A stretch of DNA of 64,000 nucleotides from Kalmusia sp. IMI 367209 (Eukaryota; Ascomycota; Dothideomycetes; Pleosporales; Didymosphaeriaceae), in contig JAPEUQ010000002.1 of the NCBI GenBank assembly GCA_027946365.1, positions 3,100,001-3,164,000 on the forward strand, in the 5' to 3' direction. Numbering within the stretch: the stretch's first letter is position 1; every line of letters begins with the position of its first letter. Both the position numbers and the translations under genes were made by a program. Shown here one piece after another: positions 55,591-64,000 of the stretch. Below the pieces are notes generated by a model. The model was not told the origin of the DNA, made no database searches, and worked only from the letters and a program-made list of their open reading frames with translations.

Positions 55591-58500
55591 ATGGCTGCCA
55601 TGTCGCGAGGCCCCCGCCCGGCCGCAAAGCTGCGTGCCCCCAAACGAGTCAAGGGCGGCACCTCGTCGTCCAAGAAACACACGTTCGAGTCCTTCGCCCA
55701 GCGTATCGCGAAACTCAAGATCGAGCCCGTTCGCCGCGGTCGCAACACCATAGTCGACGATGCCGAGCTCGACGCCACCTTTTCGTACTTCAAAGATGCT
55801 CTCGCCGAGTGGAGAGACATCAATCTCTCTGAAATCTTCACCATCTTTGCCCGCCGAGTCGCCCCGCTCTGCGACAGCCTTCCGCAGGTCCTCCACCATG
55901 ATGAGCGCATCTTCGAACTACTTATCGAAAATATTGAAAAGGCGGATAAAAACAGCGAAGAGCCGCTTCTGAGGCTCTTGGCAAGTTTTGCGCACGACTC
56001 AGGCGTCCGCTTTGAGAAGCATTTTGAACGAGCGGTCCGCACGGTAGCGCAACTGGCCGCCACACATGACGATGTTGAAGTGATCGAATGGAGCTTCACA
56101 TGTTTGGCCTGGCTCTTCAAATATCTCTCAAGGCTTTTGGTGCCGGATTTACGGCCTGTGTTCGATCTGATGCTGCCTTTACTAGGCAAAGCGCGCCAGA
56201 AGCTCTTCGTCATGCGATTTGCAGCAGAGTCGATCAGTTTCCTAGTACGCAAGGCTGGTGCTGCTTATCACCGAGACCAAGGCCCTCTAAGGACGATAAT
56301 AAAGCATGTTTCCGACCTGTTGAAGGAAGCCCGAGGCACCGCGCAAGATGTCGACTTCCAGCAGGGCCTCATGACCCTCTTTGCAGATTCCATAAAGGGA
56401 GTCCAGCGAGGGTTGCATTCCAGTGCTGTTGCTATACTACAGGAGATAATACTACAGACGTACCACGATGATCACGTTGATCTCCAAACTCCGCCTTTAG
56501 AGCCCGTACTCCTTGGCGTTATAACGTCCGTTATTCATCATTCGGATGCGGAGCATTTTCAGCCCCTTCTAGGTACCATTATTGATACAGTGAAGACCAA
56601 GGCCTTGGATCTTCGTTATGTTCGTTTATCGTCCAAGCTTCTCTTCGTAGTTTGTGGCGTGCGTAAGGGATCACGAATCGCCCAATGGCCGCTTGTCCTC
56701 GAGGCCATTAGTGCTCTTGTTCATTGTGTCGAAACTTCTCTGACACAAGAAGTAACGACCATTCAAGAGCTTCTTAATGCCCTTGCCGTGGTGTTCCAAT
56801 ACTGTCCAATCGATGCCGCCATTCCTCACACACAACTTCTCGAGAAGCTGAGCAAAGAACCTCTGGACAAGTATTTCCTTTCCTTCTGTAACATATTCGC
56901 AGACCTTGGTGCAGAGAGATTCAACACCCTTGTCTTGTCCTATTTCAAGAGGTAAGTGTCGTACCTGTCATTCCATGGATCGGCTACTAATCGCTTTCAG
57001 GTTCATTGCTCAAAAAGGGCAAGAACATGGCGACGAGCTCTCCATAATACTGCCAAACTTTTACGAACACAGCATTGTCTCAAATGCCTCTCTACAGGTC
57101 TCCGCTTCCTGGCAGGTTACGATGAGCAAGCAGTTTCAGCAGCTCGTTAGATCTAAAAATAGACAGAAAGACTCAACCCGGATACTATACGACTGTAACG
57201 CTCTACTTAGCTTCATCGAAAGCCTCATTGTGTCACCCGAAATGATGCACGCCATCTCGCAATACCTATACGAAGTCCTGACCGATTCTCTCGAACTTGA
57301 GAATGGGGAATTTTCGTCATCAATCAAAACGTTTGCCGTCGGAAACGGCTTTCGATACCTTGTCCACGATGGCAACCTTCGAAACTCGTTCCTACAGTTG
57401 TGGCCTGCGCTTTGCTCCGCTGCGTCTAATTACGGGAACAGTCTACCCTTCTGGAAAGCTTTGCTCTCCTTCGCTGAAAGTAACAAAACGGATCTCGACT
57501 TCAAAGGCGACCATATGATGCCTTGTGTACAAGCCCTCTTGCGTTGTTTGGGATCACCATCTCACGAGTCGAGGCTTGTAGCGCTGGGTCTTCTTGAGAT
57601 CGTTGCCTCCGATAGCGAGGAACGACGCAATGTCATCGCCACTGCAAGCATTATCGAACAGACTCCCATAAATTTGGAAACCCAGCGATCTATATCCATG
57701 CGTATTGGACAGCTCGCCAAGATGTACCCGGCAATAGCCTCCGATGAATTGCTCGGAGAGGCTATTCCCACGTTTTTGTTCGGTCTTCTTCACGTCAGAC
57801 TTGCATCCGTCTGGGATGATGTCTGTTCAGCAATGAAAGTTATCTGTGAAACTAAAGAAGGCGAATCTCACGTCTTACGAGTTTCTTTCGAATGGTTAAG
57901 TGAGCCGTGCAGCCGCGTAGAATTGACTAGCACTACATCAGAAGCTTCCTCACCGCCACGCTACGTGAGCCGTTTTGAGTGTACCAATATCATGCAACTC
58001 GAGCACAAAATAGCTAAAACTCAAGCAATGTTAGAAAATCCCGAGGAACAACTAAAATCGCGATTCGATTGCGATCATACACGCATCGATTTCCTCAATG
58101 CTTTCAGTAGAACTCAAGCGTTACGTGTACTCAACGGAATACCTAGCGTTGCTGAGAAACGCTCCCGTATATTGGTGCCCATTCTCCTTGATTGGGCTTC
58201 AGCTCAGCGAACGACAGACGTATTGGACGATGACAATACGATCGGCGAAACGCCTGAACAGGATTCTCGCTGGACTAGGAAAGACCAAAAATCAATGTTG
58301 GTCTTGTTCTCGAAATTCACTAACCCGAAGGTCTTATATCGGTCTGCCGATGTTTATCAAGCTTTACTCGTTCTTCTGGGGAATGGCGATGTCGATGTTC
58401 AGACTGCTGCTCTCAAAGCACTTCTCACTTTCAAAGAACCTGCTATTACTGAATATCAAGATAATCTGTTTCACCTTCTGGACGATTCGCGGTTTCGCGA

Positions 58501-61500
58501 TGAGATATCCGTCTTTTTAGATGCCACTCTCGAACAGAGTGTCATCAAACAACATCACCGGGACACGCTACTTCCAGTTCTGCTTCGACTTCTATACGGC
58601 AAGATTATTAGCGGAAAGCGAGGGCTTGATGTCAAGAGGAAGGCAGTCTTCCAAGCATTGACTAGGTTCGAAGATCGTGCGATCAGCCAGTTTCTCGAAA
58701 TTGCTTTGGGTCCTTTAGGCGGCATCAGCATACTTCGGGGCGAGATCTTGGATGAAAGTGTGCTACAGGCGGACTTGCTAGCTCCCCGAAAGCAGGTTGG
58801 TATGATCAACATGGCTGAAGACATGCTCAGCGCCCTGAAGACTACGATCCGTCCGTTTGTAGCCTCCCTTATCGATCCAATCCTTTACTGCCTCATCAAT
58901 GCGTCGCGAGCTCTCGGGAAGTCAAGTGGCGTACCGGAGTCAGATGCCGATAATAACCAAGTGTCGATCTTCAGAGTCATTCGGCAACGATCCCTCCATG
59001 CTTTGAACATACTATTCGAAAATTGTCCAGACTTTCCTTGGGCACCCTACGCATCAACCATAGTCGGGGAGTTAGTGAGTCCTAGGATCCAACAATTTCC
59101 CATTGAGACAGCACAGTCGGTATCGGGCCTTTTGCGGCTTTTCTCAGCTTGGTCGAAGTCGGCTGCTACAGCATCATTCCTTGCCGATTTCGATTCGAAC
59201 ATACTGACGAAAGTCACTGAATGCCTGGCAGTACCTTCAGCTAAAGATGATGTGAAAAAATTCGTTCTAGACAACATCTTGCGCGAACTCATTTCATTAG
59301 TACAGAACCCCGAGGAAGGGTCTACAGAAGTCAAGATCCAGAAGAATCGGATACGAACGAATATACTTCATCCATATGCAAGCACGATCTTGAGCCATGT
59401 CGGCGGCCTTCTTCGAAAAAGTCCAAGCAAGGATGTGCTTGAGTCCGGTGTTTACACTGTCGCGGAGCTCGCCCCTCATGTGGTCGGTTCAGCGGAATCG
59501 CGCAGCATGATCGAGATTTCCAGTTTCCTTCTCAAGCAATCTTCGCAGCGAGTCAATGCAGCAACTAAACTGGGATTGCTGAAAATACTACACGAGTTCA
59601 TTCCGCGCTGCCAGAGTGCTGATATGACAGAGCTGTTCAATATCGCATTTGAGGCAGTCTGCCCACTTTTCTCGTACCTGAAAGAAAGAGACGCTCGAAT
59701 TCTCCTTTGCAATATCGTTGAAGATCTTTCATCGTACCAGGACGATATGTCTTTCGTGGCAACACTCTGTCACGGTCTCAATTCCTTCTCCACTTCCCGC
59801 TTGGACGAGCCTGATTTTGATCGTCGGTCTGCGGCATATAGTGAGATCACAGGGGACGACCGCTACAGTATCACACAATGGAAGCCCCTTGTGTACAATT
59901 TGCTGTACTTCATCAAAGATAACGATGAGCTGAGCATCCGCGTCAATGCATCGCTCACACTGCGGCACTTCATCAAAACCTCAACACAGGATCAAATTTC
60001 CAAAGATTTCATCTTCACGGCAATACTTTCTGGTATTCAATTTGGAATGCGGGAACTATCAGAGCTTGTGCGAGTTGAATTTTTGGCGGTACTAGCTCAG
60101 CTAGTTGAAACATATCAGGATTGGGCTCCAGTTGCGGATCTACATGTGCTCGTGTCTGCGGACGAAGAAGCATCATTTTACAGTAACATCTTGCACATAC
60201 AAAGCCATCGCCGTCTCCGTGCGTTACGCCGACTCGCTTCCAATGCTTCGATTTTACAGAGTGGGAATATCTACCATATCCTACTCCCTCTTGTGGAACA
60301 TTTTGTTTTCAATAAAGCCGACGATGACAACGCGAACAGTCTGTCTGGAGAGACTATTAAAACTATTACCACGCTATGTCTGGGTTTGGAGTGGCCGCAG
60401 TTTCGCTCCTTGTTGAAGAGGTACATTGGTTACATATCAAGCAAGGAAGATATGCAAAAAACGATCATCAAACTACTGAGCGGCTTGTTAGACAGCCTTC
60501 ATCAAGCGGGACGTACCAAAGGCTATGTATCTTCCGGCCCTACAAATACGCAGACATCCAATCAGCCCTCCGGCGCCAATGTGGTCCACGCGATAGACGC
60601 TATGGAAGTCGATGATCAACCATCAACTCTTTCGAAGACGCTTCCTCAACAAGAAAAGCTTACTAACGATATCGTCAACAACATTTTACCAGACCTCAAC
60701 GAATTTTTGAGGAAGAAGGACGAATCGACAGTCAGTCTTCGAGTGCCCGTTGCTATCGCAGTGTGCAAAGCCCTGTTCATACTACCACCCACTGAAGTCG
60801 AGGCGCGGCTACCTGCGGTTCTATTAGACATCTGTCACATCTTGCGCAGTCGTTCGCAAGATAGCAGAGACATGGCTCGCAACACCTTAGCGGAAATAGC
60901 CATCTTCACTGGTCCGACTTATCTAGGATTCATTCTGCGTGCACTTCGTACAGCACTTTCACGAGGCTACCAGCTTCACGTACTTTCTTTCACTCTGCAC
61001 AGTATATTAGTCAAAATGTCCGATCAGCTTAACCCAGGTGACTTGGACTATTGTGTTGCAGATATCGTGGATGTCATCATGGACGATACCTTCGGTGTCA
61101 CCGGCCAAGAGAAAGATGCCGAAGAGTACATCAGCAAGATGAAGGAAGTTAAGAGCAGCAAAAGCTTCGACTCCATGGACATAATTGCACGATCTACGAC
61201 CCCAACTCATTTCATCGACCTCGTTTTACCTATCAAATCTCTATTGCTGGAGAAGCTAAATGCCAGGATGGTCACAAAGATTGATGAGTTACTACGACGC
61301 ATAGGACTCGGCGTGGTCCAGAATTCGACTGTGAAGGATCGCGACGTATTGATTTTCTGCTATGAGTTGAATCAAGAAACCTACAGGTCAAACAACAGCA
61401 CGGAGAAGGTCGAATACGTGGACCCAAAGAACAGGAAGTTTCTCATCAACATGAAAGGCGCTGCCAAATCAGGCGCCCGTCACTCCACTACATTATATAC

Positions 61501-63553
61501 CTACAAACTGATCCGGTTCAGCTTGGATATCTTACGTACTGTGCTTCGCAAGCATGAAGAGCTCCAGACACCTCAGAATTTAGCAGGATTCCTTCCCGTC
61601 ATCGGTGACGCAATCGTCGCAAACCACGAAGAGGTACAGACCTCCGCCATTCGCTTATTGTCCACAATCATCAAGGTCCCGATGCTGGAGCTGGATGAAA
61701 GCTGCCCCGTGTATGTGACAGAGGCTGTACGTGCGATCAAAGGTGCCACCTCTTCCAATACCGAAGTCGCACAAGCGTCTTTGAAGTTGATAACAAGCAT
61801 ACTCCGAGAGAGACCGAATGTTCAGATCAGAGAGCAAGATCTTGCCCATCTCCTAAAGCGCATCTTGCCAGATATTGACGAGCCTGACCGGCAGGGTGTC
61901 ACATTTGGGTTCCTTAAAGCGATTATGAACCGTAAGATTGTCATCGCCGAAGTCTATGAAGTGATGGACAAGGTCGCCATAATGATGATCACAAATCAGA
62001 CAAAGTCTGCACGAGACATAGCTCGGAGAACTTACTTTGATTTCCTCATGGAGTACCCACAAGCCAAAAATCGATTCAAGAAACAGCTAGAATTCTTGTT
62101 AAAAAACCTGCGCTTCGATTACGTTGAAGGGAGGCAGTCCGTTATGGAAGCTTTGGGCTTGGTTCTCAAAAAGGTTGGCGACACTATTCTGCAAGACCAA
62201 CTTGGCACGATGTTCATTCCCTTGGTCCATTCGATGGCGAACGATGACTCAGCTGATTGTCGATCTATGGCCGGTCTACTAGTCAAAGATATCTTTGAGC
62301 GCGCCGATCAACAACGCTTGAAGAGCTTCACGGGCGATCTAAAAGACTGGCTGATCCAAGATGAGGACGCAGGTCTTAAACGTCTCGGTATTCAATGCTG
62401 GGGTCTCTATCTTGAAGTCGCAGATGCCAAACCGAAAGAGCTCGAATTTGTTCTGGAACAACTCCGATCCACCCTGAACGCCTGCTTGGAGCGACGTGAT
62501 GAAGAAGACTGGGAGGTGATCTACTACTCATTGATGGTCTTTAATAAGTTATGCAAGCCTTGGCCCGACTATACTCTTTCGTCAAGTAGAGCTAGTATGT
62601 GGGCTTCGATCCGATCCTCTGTTTCTTAACCCCACGCTTGGATAAAACACACGGCTGCTAAACTTGTGGGCACTTATTTCGCAGATCTTGCTAGCACAAA
62701 TAGCGACTCAGGCCTCGAGCATCTTCCATTAGAAGGCTCTCGCGGGCTACAATTGACCGATGAGGCTATGATCCAGCTCACGCACGCGTTCTTGAAGAAC
62801 CTCACAACACCCAACGTCAGCGAAGATCTCTGCATTCAAAGCGTTCGTAATTTGGCATTCTTAGCACGATGCCTAGCCGCCAACGGAGCCATGTGGAACT
62901 GGCAAAAGGTGGGAGATGACGGTGATGCCGAGGGTGACGAAGAAATCAATGGCGTACAAGAGATGCATGGCGATGCCTCAGATGAAGAGTGGGGCGGCAT
63001 TTCTCCGCCACGTGAGACAACTCAACCTAAGAAAACCAAGGGCTCTACTCCTACAGCCATTCACCGACTCATTACGCGGCTCTCAGGCATCATCCGTCGT
63101 GAAACCAAGATCATGAAGCTGTCTTCGCTCTATCCCAAATCGGCGACCGCAACGCTTCTCGAGACTTTGATGACGAAGCTTCCCATACCAGCACTCGAGT
63201 CATCCCTCCCACACCTGCTGACGACGTTGTCTACTTTGACCGATCCTGCTACAACAATCCCTCGCTCTACAGAGCCTGCATTCAACGATACGTATCGGGC
63301 CATCATTGACAAGGGACGTGAGGTCATGAATACTTTGCAAAAGCGAATGGGGACGCAAGAATATCTCAAAGTAATGGGAGATGTGCAGAAGGGTGTGAAG
63401 CAAAGAAGAGAGGAGAGAAGACAGAAGAGGAAGATCGAGGCAGTGACTATGCCGGAGAAGTTCACCCAGGAGAAGAAGAGGAGGAACGATGTGAAGAAGG
63501 TAAAGAGAAAGGAGAAGAGTGCTGAGTATCGAGGAAAGAGAAGAGGCTGGTGA
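55591..63553 (+). CDS. UTP20: U3 snoRNP component Utp20 (in-frame stop within a conserved segment)
   Basis: Giant HEAT-repeat protein of the small-subunit processome, needed for 18S rRNA maturation. Exon 1 is 55591-56951 (MAAMSRGPRPAAKLRAPKR; KKHTFESFAQRI), then a 49-nt intron, then exon 2 from 57001. The frame runs to a TAA at 62627-62629 and continues in the same frame to 63553. Sequence on both sides of the TAA is conserved-looking: WASIRSSVS before it, PHAWIKHTAAKLVGTYFADL after it. A canonical GTATGT donor (62595) and TTCGCAG acceptor (ending 62684) enclose the stop; removing these 90 nt keeps frame and gives about 2,607 aa but deletes the conserved segment. Without removal the protein would end about 310 residues early. 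The basic Lys/Arg-rich end (KKRRNDVKKVKRKEK) is typical. Fungal Utp20 is about 2,500-2,650 aa. Confidence 0.93.
62595..62684 (+). other. Potential 90-nt frame-preserving intron (exitron) in UTP20
   Basis: Starts GTATGT and ends TTTCGCAG, with a GCTGCTAAAC branch-like motif about 30 nt before the acceptor; length 90, a multiple of three. It contains the in-frame TAA at 62627-62629 yet otherwise translates to UTP20-like protein. Intron or coding sequence cannot be decided from DNA alone. Confidence 0.5.
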
Positions 63554-64000
63554 GATGAACCTGGTCTTACATGTGGATACTTTGGCATAGCATTGCGATA
63601 GGCGTTTGTATGAGGAAAATTAACATGGTTTCACTGATACATCTGAAGGACATATCTCTCCATGTATAGAAGAATGAAAATGATACCCCGTCGACAGCCA
63701 CAGTGTTAGCAAGTTGCTTTGATGTGAGATGCGCAAATCGGAAGGCGGTCTTCCGATGGTTTCCGAATTTGGCCCCAGACTAGGTCTACGGCGTCAGACC
63801 ACAACCTCACCACCCAAGACAGACGAATCCCTACAGAGACCCATATTCTTACTTCGTATGCCCCGTTACTAGCCTAGTGCAAGCTTGGTATAAGACTTCT
63901 TCTCATCACGCTAACGACCCATCCAAACTGTCTTTCATCTCGTCTCACGCACCGAAAAACCCACCATCAAGATCCCCAAACATACCTTCAGACATACCTT
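63554..64000. other. Terminal flank without a gene
   Basis: 3' flank of UTP20. The last ~100 bases are rich in C and A (ccaccatcaagatcccc) and resemble a 5' leader of a plus-strand gene beyond the window, but no start codon with a coding frame is seen. Confidence 0.35.

Overview
This window looks like nuclear DNA of a filamentous ascomycete (Pezizomycotina, possibly a dothideomycete). The evidence is many 46-65 nt GT-AG introns with CTAAC-type branch points, gene spacing typical of these fungi, and a gene set that includes a Fus3/Kss1-type MAP kinase, an AA9 polysaccharide monooxygenase, a group X hybrid histidine kinase, allantoicase and a PIG-L-like secreted protein. I see no intact transposon, virus-derived gene or CRISPR array. 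All exon maps come from splice signals and reading frames read by eye; family names rest on recognised motifs, not on a database search.

Layout. 1-2.2 kb: the start of a minus-strand gene cut by the window edge (perhaps LCP5) head-to-head with DBP3. 3.5-3.8 kb: a 55-residue, three-exon Cys-rich gene. 4.8-6.0 kb: an intron-containing tRNA-Cys and two short stretches resembling 5S rRNA. 8.0-9.3 kb: MAP kinase behind a long leader. 10.2-14.4 kb: ERV1, a PQ-loop membrane protein, an unknown protein and a small four-helix membrane protein. 15.9-20.7 kb: a Vps62-like protein and a 598-residue unknown. 21.7-30.96 kb: AA9 enzyme, PIG-L-like secreted protein, MAD1, RPB5, PPM1 and allantoicase. 31.7-42.9 kb: an ankyrin/DIL protein divergent from a 2,373-residue hybrid kinase. 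43.9-53.5 kb: beta carbonic anhydrase, a secreted Gln/Gly-repeat protein, an F-box gene with a disturbed 3' end, a remnant exon and a secreted HNH-type nuclease. 53.7-63.6 kb: DRN1/CWF19-like and UTP20, head-to-head.

How the genes relate. Several compact divergent pairs carry housekeeping genes: LCP5?/DBP3 and DRN1/UTP20 for RNA and ribosome processing, RPB5/PPM1 for transcription and PP2A control, ERV1/PQ-loop. The MAP kinase and the hybrid kinase are both signalling proteins. The AA9 enzyme, PIG-L-like protein, HNH nuclease and Gln/Gly-repeat protein are secreted. Allantoicase has a CGG-N6-CCG palindrome and GATA sites in its promoter, as expected for purine-catabolism control.

The most unusual observations are reading-frame breaks inside otherwise well-conserved genes: a stop codon within a conserved stretch of UTP20 lying inside a potential 90-nt frame-preserving intron, a one-base break in ERV1, a frame conflict in the secreted repeat gene, and a double break at the end of the F-box gene. 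They could be sequence errors, alternative splicing or real decay, and cDNA would separate these. The PIG-L-like protein also lacks the usual catalytic Asp of its AHPDD motif.
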